Counted from the stretch's first letter, positions 50,825 to 60,853 are shown. The stretch is 64,000 bases of DNA from an uncultured Clostridia bacterium (GCA_947626135.1 CANQQZ010000006.1:62001-126000), one strand, 5' to 3'. Numbers and translations: made by a program. Notes: generated by a model from the letters alone, not told the origin.

Positions 50825-52192
50825 TCATTTTCCCACGCAGAACGAGCTGAATATCTCGTTCACAACCGATTCCGAAACGGTTTCGCCGGTGATCTCGCCG
50901 AGCGCATCGACCGCCTCGCCTATGTCGATAGACGCTATATCCGCAGGCATACCCGATCTGAGCGCGTCTATGCCGCTTTTGAGCGCCGCCTCCGCTTTGA
51001 CAAGCGCCGCCTTATGCCGCGCATTTGTTATAATCCCGCCTTTTCCGCTCTCCAGCGCTCCGAGACCGTACATCGCGGATATCTCCTTCTTCAGCGCGTC
51101 CATGCCGGCTCCGGTAAGAGCGCTTATTTCAATCACCGCGCAGCCGTCCGCGCTCCTCCTTACAAGCCCGGTGTCCGCGCCGGGCGCGAGATCGTTTTTG
51201 TTAAGCAGTATTATACGCTTCATACCGGCGGTGGCGTTTAGTATTTCCTCGTCGTCCCCGTCAAGGCTGCGGCTCGCGTCGATAACGACGAGCGCCATAT
51301 CCGCGTCGTCTACCGAGCGCCGCGAACGCTCCACGCCTATCTTCTCAATCTTGTCATCAGTCTCGCGGATGCCCGCCGTATCAATAAGCACAAGCGGAAC
51401 GCCGTCCAGATCCACGCGCTCCTCTATAGTGTCCCTCGTGGTCCCGGCAACGTCCGTCACAATCGCGCGGTCGTAGCGCGCAAGCGCGTTGAGAAGCGAC
51501 GATTTGCCGACGTTCGGCTTGCCGGCTATCGCCGCGCGGATACCGTTTTTTATTACCGCTCCGCCGTCCGCCGTGGACAGCAGCGCCCGGACGCCGGAAA
51601 GAGCATCGCAAAGGACGGCAAGGATATCCTCGTCCGTTACATCGGCAAGGTCCTCGTCCGGATAGTCAATCAATACCTGCATGGACGCCGCAAGCTTTAC
51701 CAGCCTCCGGCGTATCCGTTCTATTTCCCCCGACAGCGCCCCGGTAAGCTGCGATACCGCGTTTCTGCGCGATAAATCGCTTTCGGCGTTTATCACGTCT
51801 ATAACCGCCTCCGCCTGAGACAAATCTATCCTGCCGTTTAAAAAGGCGCGCTTCGTAAATTCCCCGGGTTCGGCGGGAACGGCTCCCGCCATTATACACG
51901 CGCCGAGCGTCCTCTGCGCCGTGACCGCGCCGCCGTGTACGCTTATCTCAACCACGTCCTCGCGCGTGAATGACCTCGGGGCGCGCATTACCGTCGCGAG
52001 CGCCTCGTCTATCGTTTCTCCGCCGCTGCGGACAAAGCCGTAATGCACCGTATGCGTTTCGGCGTCGCAAAGACGCTTTCCTCCCGAAAAAACCGCGTCC
52101 GCTACCGAAACGGCGTTTTCGCCGCTTATTCTTATTACCGATATCCCGCCGCGTCCCGCCGGCGTGGATATCGCCGCTATAGTCTTGTCCAT
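50825..52192 (-). CDS. mnmE: tRNA modification GTPase MnmE
   Basis: A 455-residue enzyme that, with MnmG, modifies wobble uridines. The N-terminal folate-binding domain begins TIAAISTPAGRGGISVIRIS. The G domain has GKPNVGKSSLLNALA, DTAGIRET and NKND. The C-terminal FCVGK, with its cysteine, is complete. mnmG is not in the window. Confidence 0.95.
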   Translation of the reverse strand: MDKTIAAISTPAGRGGISVIRISGENAVSVADAVFSGGKRLCDAETHTVHYGFVRSGGETIDEALATVMRAPRSFTREDVVEISVHGGAVTAQRTLGACIMAGAVPAEPGEFTKRAFLNGRIDLSQAEAVIDVINAESDLSRRNAVSQLTGALSGEIERIRRRLVKLAASMQVLIDYPDEDLADVTDEDILAVLCDALSGVRALLSTADGGAVIKNGIRAAIAGKPNVGKSSLLNALARYDRAIVTDVAGTTRDTIEERVDLDGVPLVLIDTAGIRETDDKIEKIGVERSRRSVDDADMALVVIDASRSLDGDDEEILNATAGMKRIILLNKNDLAPGADTGLVRRSADGCAVIEISALTGAGMDALKKEISAMYGLGALESGKGGIITNARHKAALVKAEAALKSGIDALRSGMPADIASIDIGEAVDALGEITGETVSESVVNEIFSSFCVGK

Positions 52193-52221
52193 ATCGTCCT
52201 CCGTGAAAAAAGCGGGGAATA

Positions 52222-53088
52222 TCAGTATCCCCGCTTCCTGTAGTCCAAAAGCCGTTCGTATACGCTGTACGGCACCGTCATGGAGCCTTTGTTCACAATG
52301 CCTATCTTAACCTTCGGCTTATTTTCGCCGTGAAAATCGCTGCCCCCTGTAACGAGCAGTCCATGCTTCGGAGCAAGCTCCATGCTTCTCTCGAAAAAGG
52401 TTATGCTGTGCGAGCTGTGATACGCCTCCGTTCCGTCGAAGCCCCATTCCTTTATCTGCCCGAGAAGCCCGTCGAGCACGCTCTTTTTATGGGTTATCGC
52501 GAACGGATGAGCCAGCACGGCGATCCCGCCCGCGAATTGTATCATGCCCGCGCACATTTCGGGCGAAAGCTTGAACCGCGAAACGTAAAACGGTTTTCCG
52601 TTGCCTATATAGTCGCGGAACGCGAAGCTCGCGCGCGGCACGTATCCCTTGTCCGCCATCGCCTGCGCGAAATGCACCCGCCCGGTATTATAAAGCGTTC
52701 CGCCCTCCTTGCGGCTTATTATATCCTCCTCAGATATTTCAAAGCCGCTGCGGTTTAAAAGCTCCAGCAGCTTCACGTTCCTCTCATAACGCGCTTTCCT
52801 GAGCCGTTCAAGCATATTCGCAAGCTGCTTGTTCTTATGGTCTATGAACAGCCCCAGAACATGCATCTGATGCTCGCTTTCCGCGCTTATCTCAACGCCC
52901 GCCACGCCTTCTATGCCTATTCTCCGGCACTCCTCAAGGAACTCGTCCACGCCGTCTACCGTGTCATGGTCGGTTATAGCGGCGGCGGATATTCCGTTCT
53001 CCTTCGCGTACCGAGCAAGCTCGGACGGCGTCATTGTCCCGTCCGACGCGGTGGAATGAAGATGCAAATCTATTATTTTATTTGTCAT
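52222..53088 (-). CDS. PHP-domain phosphoesterase (TrpH/RNase AM-like)
   Basis: A 288-residue metal hydrolase. It begins [20 protein letters not shown], then [12 protein letters not shown], with later histidines in [13 protein letters not shown] and [10 protein letters not shown]. Close relatives act as 3',5'-nucleoside bisphosphate phosphatases or 5'-3' RNA exonucleases. Its start overlaps the end of nrdR, whose last codons hold the ribosome-binding site CAGGAG. Confidence 0.88.
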   Translation of the reverse strand: MTNKIIDLHLHSTASDGTMTPSELARYAKENGISAAAITDHDTVDGVDEFLEECRRIGIEGVAGVEISAESEHQMHVLGLFIDHKNKQLANMLERLRKARYERNVKLLELLNRSGFEISEEDIISRKEGGTLYNTGRVHFAQAMADKGYVPRASFAFRDYIGNGKPFYVSRFKLSPEMCAGMIQFAGGIAVLAHPFAITHKKSVLDGLLGQIKEWGFDGTEAYHSSHSITFFERSMELAPKHGLLVTGGSDFHGENKPKVKIGIVNKGSMTVPYSVYERLLDYRKRGY

Positions 53089-53533
53089 TTATTAACTCCT
53101 GTAACTCCGCCATAAACGTATCGAGATTCTCAAATCTCTTATATACGGACGCGAAACGCACATAGGCGACCTCGTCCAGATTCTTAAGGTGCTCCATAAC
53201 CTTTTCGCCTATTGTCGTGCTTTCTATCTCGCGCGTCATGCTCTGATAAAGCTCGCTCTCCACGTCGTCCGCGATTTTTTCCATATCCGCCAGCGACACC
53301 GGACGCTTCTCGCATGCCGTTATAATGCCCTTTAAAACCTTATCTCTGTCATACTGCTGCCGCGACTGATCCTTTTTTATTACCACCAGCGAAATAGACT
53401 CAAGCTTCTCGTATGTCGTGAAGCGCTTCTGACATTTCAGACATTCGCGGCGGCGGCGGATCGAACTGTATTCGTCCGTCGGGCGAGAATCGATAACCTT
53501 GCTTTCCACAAATCCGCAATACGGGCACTTCAT
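53078..53533 (-). CDS. nrdR: Transcriptional regulator NrdR
   Basis: A 151-residue repressor of ribonucleotide reductase genes. The zinc ribbon [20 protein letters not shown] and the ATP-cone with [20 protein letters not shown] are complete. ATG 53533 follows GGGGGAAA; the upstream frame is not used. Confidence 0.95.
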   Translation of the reverse strand: MKCPYCGFVESKVIDSRPTDEYSSIRRRRECLKCQKRFTTYEKLESISLVVIKKDQSRQQYDRDKVLKGIITACEKRPVSLADMEKIADDVESELYQSMTREIESTTIGEKVMEHLKNLDEVAYVRFASVYKRFENLDTFMAELQELINDK

Positions 53534-53635
53534 ATTATTTCCCCCTGATTTCTTTGATATTCGTTTACATAATATCATAATCCGCGGATTTTTGCAAGAA
53601 TTTAACATATTTGTAATGAAAATTACGCATTAATG

Positions 53636-53878
53636 TTACTTTATATATACTCTGCGCATATCCGCGAGCACGTATTTCTCGCCTATCGCGGATATATTCT
53701 CCCACGGGATTATAAACTCGCCCATGCCCAGCAGCCGCCTCCAGCCGCCCCGCATTACGACCAAAGCCGTTATTTTCCCGCTGCGCTCGTCTATCTCCAA
53801 ATCCCATACGCAGCCTATATTTTCAGCCGTCTGCGCGTCGAGCACCTCGCGCCGCCTTAATTTTCCGCCTCTGAACAC
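53636..53878 (-). CDS. YlmC/YmxH-family PRC-barrel protein
   Basis: A small beta-barrel protein of about 80 residues: LRRREVLDAQTAENIG, then WDLEIDERSGKITALVV. YlmC/YmxH proteins are found in spore-formers, with unclear function. GTG 53878 is five bases after GGGTGG; a GTG at 53887 is also in frame. Confidence 0.8.
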   Translation of the reverse strand: MFRGGKLRRREVLDAQTAENIGCVWDLEIDERSGKITALVVMRGGWRRLLGMGEFIIPWENISAIGEKYVLADMRRVYIK

Positions 53879-53917
53879 AAAAACCACCCCATAAAATATT
53901 TATGAGGCGGTTTTTGC
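53879..53917 (-). terminator. Terminator of the glucosaminidase gene
   Basis: AACCGCC-TCATAAA pairs with TTATG-GGGTGGTT on the minus strand and a T-run follows; it overlaps the start of the ylmC-like gene. Confidence 0.65.
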
Positions 53918-53924
53918 GTATATT

Positions 53925-55835
53925 CTAATCAGCCGAAATTACCGGAGCCGTCTGACCGACATACACAGGCACGTCGAACGAGAGCACGGCGTCCGGGAAC
54001 GCGTCGAATATCGACGATATGCTCTGCGCCTGCTTGACCGCCCAGCCGATATCCGTGGCGTACTGATGATTTCCGGGATCGCCCGGGTTCCAAAGCATTT
54101 TATAAAGCGTGTTCTGGCGCTCCTCCGCGCTGTTTATATAAAATTCGCTTATCCACGCCGCGCCGCCCATTATAGCGCTCTCCACGCTTGTCCAGCCCTC
54201 CCGGTACGCCTTCTGCGAGCCGGAATACAGCGCGCTGTAGTCATACGCGCCGATGCCGAACATATTATAGACGGTCGTGCCGTTGACCTCCACGCCGCGC
54301 GCAAGCTGCGAGGTCCCGTTGCCGCTTTCCAGACATGCGTGCGCGGCAAGATATACCTCGGAAACGTTGTACTGACGCGCCGCGCGTATGAAGGTCTCGC
54401 CCTGTCCGTCAAGAACTCCCTTGCCCGCAAGATACGCGTTGAGCGCCTCCGCGCTTACGCCGTTCGGCGAGGACAGGTCGAGGAACTGATATTTATACGC
54501 GCCGTCGCAGTAATTGGCGGGGTTCATATATTCTATTACCTCCGCCTCCGTCGCGTTTACGGGTCCGCCCGAGCGCCATATCTGCGGCGGCGGCGATAAG
54601 CCCATCTGGAGCTGCGCGAACATCGGCAGATTCATGCTATACGCCGTATACGTAACTCCGCCGCTTCCTGTCACGATAGGCGGCGCGAAATCCTCGTCGC
54701 CGTACAAATCAAATCCGTCCGCCTCGCCGGACGGTATCACATTCAGGCTTATCGAAGCTTTGACTCCGTTTACCGACTCGGCTGTAATCACCGCGCCGCC
54801 CTCTCCCTCAGCCCGGACGCGCCCCGTCTGGCTTACCGACGCGACGATATCGTCGCTCGACGACCATTTGAGAGTTTTGTTGCGGGCGTTATACGGCAGC
54901 ACCGACGCCACAAGATTAAGCGTTTTTCCTACCTCCAGCTCCGCGTCGCCGTTTTCTATAGAAACGCTGTCGACCTGAACGGAATAATTTACAACGGTAA
55001 CAAAGCTGCGCGCGCTGTATTTTCCGTCGGGCGTCTGCGCCGTGACCTCGGTCATGCCTACGCCGACCGGCTTTACGTGCCCCGCGGAATCCACGGAAAC
55101 GACCCTGTCATCCTTCGTCTTCCATACAAGGCTTGTGTTTGTCGCATCATCCGGAAATATCCTGACCTTCAAATACCGTCCCGAGCCTCCGGTATACAGC
55201 GTCACGCTGGATGTGGTCATAAAAATCCCCGTAACGGGCTGAAGCACTCTCAGCCGCGCCTCGGCGCCGTATCCGCTCTTTCCCACGTCGGCTCTGATTA
55301 TAACCGTTCCCGGAGACAATGCCGTTATATCGCCGCTTTGCGTAACCGTGGCGACGGACTCGTCGGACGAGCTCCATTTTATGCCGAGACGCGTCAAAAA
55401 CTGCGGCGTTACGCTTGCTGTAATCTTCATATGCGCTTTGCCGTCCACCAGCTCCGTCACTCCGTCCGTCCAGCTAAGCCGCACGGAATTTTCCGTTTTC
55501 TCCGTCACAAACCCGCTCATAAACGGACCCGCCGCGCTTGCCTTATCCGACGCGGAGGGCGCGCGGGAAAATGACGCAGCCGTAAGCACCGCGCATGTCA
55601 AATATAGGCACGACGCCGCGGCAAACGCAAGTATTTTAAGCGCCGGAATATATTTTTTCGGATCGGACGCCGCATTTTCCGCGGCTTTGCGCGCAGCCGA
55701 CAATAAGACGCGCAGCTTATGAGGCTCGCGGATAAATCCGAGCACGGCGAATTTCGCCCGTCGGTAGGCTACCCCGAATGGGTAGGCAATCCGCCGCGCG
55801 AGAGAAATATTACGTTTTCCCCGGCTCCACGCCAT
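53925..55835 (-). CDS. Membrane-anchored wall hydrolase: Ig-like repeats plus glucosaminidase
   Basis: A 636-residue protein. A transmembrane anchor lies at about 62-88. At least three bacterial Ig-like (Big_2) repeats follow, each with WSSSDESVATVTQSGDITAL-type phrasing (IKWSSSDE, LVWKTKDD, LKWSSSDD). The C-terminal third (about 450-605) is a glucosaminidase: YNVSEVYLAAHACLESGNG with the catalytic glutamate, and NMFGIGAYD. ATG 55835 has GGGGAGCTGAGGA upstream; the frame extends to 55925 without a site. It likely trims peptidoglycan. Confidence 0.87.
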   Translation of the reverse strand: MAWSRGKRNISLARRIAYPFGVAYRRAKFAVLGFIREPHKLRVLLSAARKAAENAASDPKKYIPALKILAFAAASCLYLTCAVLTAASFSRAPSASDKASAAGPFMSGFVTEKTENSVRLSWTDGVTELVDGKAHMKITASVTPQFLTRLGIKWSSSDESVATVTQSGDITALSPGTVIIRADVGKSGYGAEARLRVLQPVTGIFMTTSSVTLYTGGSGRYLKVRIFPDDATNTSLVWKTKDDRVVSVDSAGHVKPVGVGMTEVTAQTPDGKYSARSFVTVVNYSVQVDSVSIENGDAELEVGKTLNLVASVLPYNARNKTLKWSSSDDIVASVSQTGRVRAEGEGGAVITAESVNGVKASISLNVIPSGEADGFDLYGDEDFAPPIVTGSGGVTYTAYSMNLPMFAQLQMGLSPPPQIWRSGGPVNATEAEVIEYMNPANYCDGAYKYQFLDLSSPNGVSAEALNAYLAGKGVLDGQGETFIRAARQYNVSEVYLAAHACLESGNGTSQLARGVEVNGTTVYNMFGIGAYDYSALYSGSQKAYREGWTSVESAIMGGAAWISEFYINSAEERQNTLYKMLWNPGDPGNHQYATDIGWAVKQAQSISSIFDAFPDAVLSFDVPVYVGQTAPVISAD

Positions 55836-56017
55836 ATTCCTCAGCTCCCCGCATACGATAAATTTCCGTCCGAAGCTCCGGTCCGTTTCGGATGCGCAAG
55901 GGGTTTTCCCAAGCGCGCCGGACATAAATCTGCCGCTCGATATTACATAACATGATAATACCGAGCGGCAAAAATGTCAACAATACCGGCTCATTATTCA
56001 AAAAATGTTCACATAAA

Positions 56018-56746
56018 TCACGGCTTGAATCTGTTCACGATATACTCGTTCGCCGTAATTTCCAGCGCGTCGTCTATCGGCTCCAGACCGCTGAAATCCG
56101 GATGTCTGCGTTTAATTGCCCTCGTCAGCACATAATCGCACAGCCGCGGATTTTTCGGCAGCAGCGGTCCGTGAAGATATGTCGCCACGACATTTTTATA
56201 CGCGACGCCCTCGTATCCGGATTTGTCGTCGTTTCCGAAGCCGTAAACTACTCTGCCCAGCGGCGTATGCGAACCGATATGAGTCCGTCCGCCGTGATTT
56301 TCGAAGCCGACGATTTTTCCGCCGATCATATCCGATTCGAGCACCACGTTGCCGATAAGCCGCTTTTTTCCCTGCTCGGTGTAAATATCGAGAATGTCAA
56401 GACCCTCTATCGTTTCGTCCTCAAGCTTATAGTATTTCCCGAGCAGCTGATAACCGCCGCACACGGCGATCAGCGCTCCGCCGTCCTCCACGTACTCCTT
56501 AAGCTGCTTTTTATGCTCCAGGAGCCTGTGGCAGACTATTTTCTGCTCGCGGTCCGATCCACCCCCGATAAATACTATATCCACGTCGGATAAATCAAAC
56601 GGCTTCGTGTCATCGCACGTATATTTTTCCGTTTTCGCCGACATTCCGCGCCATTCGAGCCGCTTAACCAGACATGCGATATTGCCTCTGTCGCCGTACA
56701 AATTCAGCAGATCGGGGTAAAGATGAAGAATTTTAAGATCAATCAT
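56018..56746 (-). CDS. gatD: GatD: glutaminase subunit of lipid II isoglutaminyl synthase
   Basis: A 242-residue CobB/CobQ-type glutamine amidotransferase. It begins LKILHLYPDLLNLYGDRGNI, has nucleophile cysteine in LIAVCGGYQLLG and histidine in ATYLHGPLLPKNP. With MurT it amidates D-glutamate in the peptidoglycan stem. Its start overlaps the end of murT. Confidence 0.93.
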   Translation of the reverse strand: MIDLKILHLYPDLLNLYGDRGNIACLVKRLEWRGMSAKTEKYTCDDTKPFDLSDVDIVFIGGGSDREQKIVCHRLLEHKKQLKEYVEDGGALIAVCGGYQLLGKYYKLEDETIEGLDILDIYTEQGKKRLIGNVVLESDMIGGKIVGFENHGGRTHIGSHTPLGRVVYGFGNDDKSGYEGVAYKNVVATYLHGPLLPKNPRLCDYVLTRAIKRRHPDFSGLEPIDDALEITANEYIVNRFKP

Positions 56747-58079
56747 CGTTTCCGCCTCCGTTCTTTAAAAGCGAGTTGAGAACCGCCTCGGTCGAATAAA
56801 GCGCCGTGTAATTTACAAGCACATAGCATACCTCGCTGTCCGTTTTCAGACATGCCTTCACAGCCTCGCGCATAGACGAGGTGATCAGATCCACGTCTAT
56901 ATCCTCGTATTTGAACCGCAGACTTATATCCCATACGCGTATTCCCGTTGTCACGAGCATATTTAGCCTGTCGTTTTTGATTTTGTCGAAATCCACGTCC
57001 CACAGCCATGAAACATCGCGCCCGTCGTTGGCTTTGTCGTTTATAGCGACGATAACGTCCTTTTTCCTTTCATCGGTGTTGACCGTGGCTATCGCCTGGT
57101 TAAAGCCGGCGGGATTTTTAGACAGGCTCAATATGACCGGCTTATTGAACGAGAATTCCTGCATACGTCCTATCTGCGGTTTGTACGCCTTTAAAAGTCC
57201 CGCAAAATCATCGGTCCCCTCCCCCATAACATCGAGAGCGCCGTAAACCGCGATAAGGTTATATATATTGTAAAAGCCCTTGTAGTTTACCTTCATCTGT
57301 TTTCCGTTTATCGTAAATTCCATAAGCGGACTCAGCTTAACGTTTTTCACGTCAAAATCAATATGCGGACGTCTGAAGCCGCACGAGGGGCAGTAATAAT
57401 CCCCGAGCTGGCTGTAATGATAATAATTATACACCTGCTCCGCCCCGCAGACCGGGCAGAACCGTCCCTCCTTCGTATCGTCACATTGAGGCAGCACCTT
57501 TTCCGATATGCCGTAATAATACGGAATAACGCCCTTTTCGCGTCCGAACTGCACACAAAGGGGATCGTCGCCGTTAAGCACCAGCTTTAAGCCGCCGATC
57601 TTCGCCACCGCCCTTTTGATTATGTCGGAGGTTATATCTATTTCTCCGTAACGGTCAAGCTGGTCGCGGAAAAGGTTTGTTATAATCATCACATCCGGCT
57701 TTATATAGTCGAATACGATAGGCGTGTACGCCTCGTCGATCTCAAGGCACGCGTAATCCACCGACAGCCTGCCGAAAATATTCATCTCCTGTATCATAGC
57801 CGTAACTATGCCGTTCAGCATATTCGCGCCGAGACGATTGCAAAGCACCCTGTATCCTTTGGCTTCAAGCGCCGAGCACATCAGATTGTTAGTCGTGGTC
57901 TTCCCGTTTGTTCCGCAGGTCACGATAACGCCCTTCTTAACGCATTTTTTCAGCTCCTTTGCCAGATCCGGATACAGACGCATAGCGTATTCCCCGGGAC
58001 TTGACGAGGATTTTTTGCCGGCAAGCCTTCCTGCCGCTGTCAGCATTTTCCCTGCCCATACAGCGAGTAATTTTCTCAT
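56739..58079 (-). CDS. murT: MurT: Mur-ligase subunit of lipid II isoglutaminyl synthase
   Basis: A 446-residue ATP-dependent ligase subunit. It has the P-loop GTNGKTTTNN, DQLDRYGEID of the Mur ligase middle domain, a four-cysteine insert (FCPVCGAE..YYCPSCGFRRP) and a C-terminal DUF1727 domain. It activates D-glutamate of lipid II while GatD supplies ammonia. The overlapping gatD gene confirms the pair. Confidence 0.95.
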   Translation of the reverse strand: MRKLLAVWAGKMLTAAGRLAGKKSSSSPGEYAMRLYPDLAKELKKCVKKGVIVTCGTNGKTTTNNLMCSALEAKGYRVLCNRLGANMLNGIVTAMIQEMNIFGRLSVDYACLEIDEAYTPIVFDYIKPDVMIITNLFRDQLDRYGEIDITSDIIKRAVAKIGGLKLVLNGDDPLCVQFGREKGVIPYYYGISEKVLPQCDDTKEGRFCPVCGAEQVYNYYHYSQLGDYYCPSCGFRRPHIDFDVKNVKLSPLMEFTINGKQMKVNYKGFYNIYNLIAVYGALDVMGEGTDDFAGLLKAYKPQIGRMQEFSFNKPVILSLSKNPAGFNQAIATVNTDERKKDVIVAINDKANDGRDVSWLWDVDFDKIKNDRLNMLVTTGIRVWDISLRFKYEDIDVDLITSSMREAVKACLKTDSEVCYVLVNYTALYSTEAVLNSLLKNGGGNDD

Positions 58080-58290
58080 ACCGTTATTTTCCTTTCAGTC
58101 TGTATAGAGCTATTATACATTATCCGCACCGAATTTTCAATACAAGATTAAATATATAATAAATTTGTGACGCAATTGTAAAGCCGGCGCGCCGCCTCGG
58201 GCGGCTTTGGCGAAAAAAATGTAAAATACTGTTACAAATATTATATTTGGTGGTATATATATTATATCCCGTAAGAGAGGAGTGAGTAAA

Positions 58291-58857
58291 ATGAAATACG
58301 CGATAACGATTTCAAGGACCTACGGCAGCGGAGGCAAGGATATAGGAAAGCTGGTTGCAAAAAAGCTTGGGATAGATCACTACGGACACCGCAAGCTCAG
58401 CAACGAAATGACGAACGACTATTCCGATGACGAAGCCGTAAACTACTCGCTCATATTAAAGCCCGACGGCTCTGTTGACTTCGAGGCGGAGGATAAGGTG
58501 TTCCGCGCTCAGTCGGAGGCGATAATCCGCCACGCGTCCGAAGGCTCGTGCGTATTTATCGGGCGCTGCGCCGACTATGTGCTGCGCGGCTGCGATAATG
58601 TTATACGGGTTTTTATAACAGCCGACCGGCGCGACTGTATGAGACGCGCTATGAATATGTTTGAGCTGAATCCCGACGACGCGAAGCAGCTTATCAAAAC
58701 GATGGACAAAAGCCGCGGCGAATATTATCTTTATCATACCGGGCGTTCGCGCGACGACGCTTCAAATTACGATTTGTCAATCAATGTAAGCGGCATGTCA
58801 CACGAGGACGCCGCCGACGTTATAATAGCGTATGCGTCGCGCAGGCTGGGATTATAG
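58291..58857 (+). CDS. Cytidylate kinase-like protein, second paralog
   Basis: A 188-residue P-loop protein, MKYAITISRTYGSGGKDIGK, FIGRCADYVLRG and YDLSINVSGMSHEDAADVI, clearly related to 32241-32861. ATG 58291 follows GAGAGGAGTG; a GTG at 58282 is also in frame. The phosphate acceptor is not known. Confidence 0.82.
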   Translation: MKYAITISRTYGSGGKDIGKLVAKKLGIDHYGHRKLSNEMTNDYSDDEAVNYSLILKPDGSVDFEAEDKVFRAQSEAIIRHASEGSCVFIGRCADYVLRGCDNVIRVFITADRRDCMRRAMNMFELNPDDAKQLIKTMDKSRGEYYLYHTGRSRDDASNYDLSINVSGMSHEDAADVIIAYASRRLGL

Positions 58858-58894
58858 AATCCCGCGAAAACAAGCCCTCCCCTATAAATCGGGG

Positions 58895-58948
58895 AACGGC
58901 ATTACAGCTCTGTTAAAAACGGTACAGGCTCTCCTATGCCGTTTTTTT
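58895..58948 (+). terminator. Likely terminator after the kinase-like gene
   Basis: AACGGCAT (58895-58902) pairs with ATGCCGTT (58936-58943), followed by a T-run; the loop is long. Confidence 0.5.
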
Positions 58949-59060
58949 ATTTCCCGCAGCCGCCTCTTCAGCGTCAAAATAAACTGCGGTTTTGACAAAA
59001 TATGTCCGATATGAAATGCCGAGGGCGCCCCCGCATATGTCGGCGCGCGGAAAATCTTTT

Positions 59061-59089
59061 AACACAAACAGCGCCGCCGTCATATTATA
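59061..59089 (+). promoter_or_regulatory. Possible SigK-type sporulation promoter of dpaAB
   Basis: AACAC (59061-59065), 15 bases, then CATATTATA (59081-59089), which fits the CATAnnnTA -10 of SigK promoters. The gene product is made in the mother cell in known spore-formers. Motif only. Confidence 0.35.
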
Positions 59090-59175
59090 CATTAAAGCAA
59101 GCAGCGCGTATGTATTGACACCTGCTGAGAATACATACCACCCGTATATTGCAGGAAGAAAGGCGGAGGGAAATA

Positions 59176-60027
59176 ATGAGAAATAATATAAGTGTAATCG
59201 GCGGAGACTTAAGACAGCTCACGCTGTACAGGGAGCTTTCGCGCGAATTTGAGAACGCGGCGCTTTACGGATTTGAAAAGCTCGCTCAGTGCGAGGAGGA
59301 TTTTTCCGCGCTGAGCGCCGCGGACGTCGTTGTGCTGCCTATGCCGGTCACAACCGACGGAGTGAATGTGAACGCGGTTTACGCGGATAAACCGCTCGGT
59401 CTTGAATTTATAGCGGAGCATATCCCGCCCTCCGCCGTTGTTTTCGGCGGTCAGATAAAGCCGGAGCTGTCTTCGGCTTTATCGGCGCGGGGAGTTGTGT
59501 ATTTCGACTACTTCAAGCGCGGCGAGCTTGCGATAAAAAACGCCGTTCCCACAGCGGAGGGCGCTATCGGGATCGCGATAAACGAGACGGCGTATACGAT
59601 ACACGAAAGCGAATGCCTGGTTTTGGGCTACGGAAGAATAGGAAAAATACTGTCCCGCTCTCTGAACGCGCTCGGCGCGCGCACGACCGTCTGCGCCCGC
59701 AGGATTGACGATTTGGCTATGGCGCAAAGCATGGGCTGCGGCGCGCTGCCGATTTCATCCCTGGACGGCGGCATAGGCAGATATGATATTATTTTTAATA
59801 CTATACCGGCTATGATACTCAAAAGCAGCCTTCTTAAAAGGGTCAAACCCGAATCGCTCATCATTGACCTCGCCTCAAAACCCGGCGGGGTGGATTTTGA
59901 CGCGGCAAAGGAGGCGGGCGTAAAGGTCATATGGGCGCTTTCTCTCCCGGGGAAAACGGCGCCCATCACAGCGGGAAAAATCATTAAAGATACCATCTTA
60001 AATATATTAAACGAATTGGAGGTGTAA
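59176..60027 (+). CDS. dpaA: Dipicolinate synthase subunit A
   Basis: A 283-residue dehydrogenase-like protein. It begins NNISVIGGDLRQLTLYREL and has a Rossmann segment CLVLGYGRIGKILSRSL and LIIDLASKPGGVDFDAAKEA. With DpaB it makes dipicolinic acid, which loads spores with calcium for heat resistance. ATG 59176 follows GGCGGAGGG. dpaB follows after three bases. Confidence 0.93.
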   Translation: MRNNISVIGGDLRQLTLYRELSREFENAALYGFEKLAQCEEDFSALSAADVVVLPMPVTTDGVNVNAVYADKPLGLEFIAEHIPPSAVVFGGQIKPELSSALSARGVVYFDYFKRGELAIKNAVPTAEGAIGIAINETAYTIHESECLVLGYGRIGKILSRSLNALGARTTVCARRIDDLAMAQSMGCGALPISSLDGGIGRYDIIFNTIPAMILKSSLLKRVKPESLIIDLASKPGGVDFDAAKEAGVKVIWALSLPGKTAPITAGKIIKDTILNILNELEV

Positions 60028-60030
60028 AGC

Positions 60031-60609
60031 TTGGATTTTCGGAATAAAACAATCGGATTTGCGATGTGCGGCTCGTTCTGCACCTTCAAAAAGGCGATAG
60101 ACGCGCTGCATGAGTTATCCCAAACCGGAGCGAATATTATACCGATAATGAGCGAAATATCCTATTCCACCGACACACGTTTCGGCAAGGCGGAGGATTT
60201 TCGGGATAAACTCGTGAAAATCACCGGAAACGGTATAATACATACGGTGAAGGAATCGGAGCCGATAGGTCCGAAAAAATTGCTTGATATGCTGATTATT
60301 CTCCCCTGCACCGGAAATTCCCTGGCAAAAATCGCCGGAGGCATCGCCGACACGTCCGTTACAATGGCGGTCAAGGCGCACTTGAGAAACCAGCGCCCGG
60401 TTGTTATAGCTGTATCCACAAACGATGGTCTCGGCACCGCCGCTAAGAATATCGGCGCGCTTATGAATGCGAAAAATTTGTACTTCGTTCCTTTCAGACA
60501 GGACGATTGGCGAAAAAAACCAAACTCGCTCGTAGCGGATTTTTCGATGCTTATTCCCACGGCGGAGGCGGCGTTTGAAAACAGACAATTCCAGCCAATA
60601 TTGAGCTGA
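60031..60609 (+). CDS. dpaB: Dipicolinate synthase subunit B
   Basis: A 192-residue flavoprotein-fold subunit: IGFAMCGSFCTFKKAIDALHEL, IILPCTGNSLAKIAGGIADTS and PVVIAVSTNDGLG. It starts with TTG 60031 behind GGAGGTG. The pair shows that the organism is, or recently was, able to make endospores. Confidence 0.93.
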   Translation: MDFRNKTIGFAMCGSFCTFKKAIDALHELSQTGANIIPIMSEISYSTDTRFGKAEDFRDKLVKITGNGIIHTVKESEPIGPKKLLDMLIILPCTGNSLAKIAGGIADTSVTMAVKAHLRNQRPVVIAVSTNDGLGTAAKNIGALMNAKNLYFVPFRQDDWRKKPNSLVADFSMLIPTAEAAFENRQFQPILS

Positions 60610-60635
60610 TTATATATATCAGGCTAATGATAAAG

Positions 60636-60670
60636 CGGCCGTCGGGGTTATGCTCCGACGGTCGTTTACG
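60636..60670 (+). terminator. Terminator of dpaAB
   Basis: GCGGCCGTCGG pairs with CCGACGGTCGT (wobble) around GGTTATGCT. 60671-60824 holds nothing else that I can recognise. Confidence 0.6.
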
Positions 60671-60824
60671 TCTGCGGCAATTTTATTTCAGACAGCGCCA
60701 GTCATTTTTGTTTCACATTGTCAGTCGGACGGCTTTATATTGACTTTATTCCCGGCGAACTGTATTTATCGTATACGGGAACGAGAAAAGCGCATTTTTC
60801 CCCGCCGAATGCCTGAAATTTATA

Positions 60825-60853
60825 TTGAAAGATTTTACAAAATAAGTTATAAT
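60825..60853 (+). promoter_or_regulatory. Promoter of the O-acetylhomoserine enzyme gene
   Basis: TTGAAA at 60825-60830 and TATAAT at 60848-60853, spacing 17. No SAM riboswitch fits into the short leader. Confidence 0.7.

Noticed and set aside
58858-59175. Additional small gene between the kinase-like gene and dpaA
   Set aside because: Only short frames without ribosome-binding sites; the stretch holds a terminator and a possible SigK promoter.
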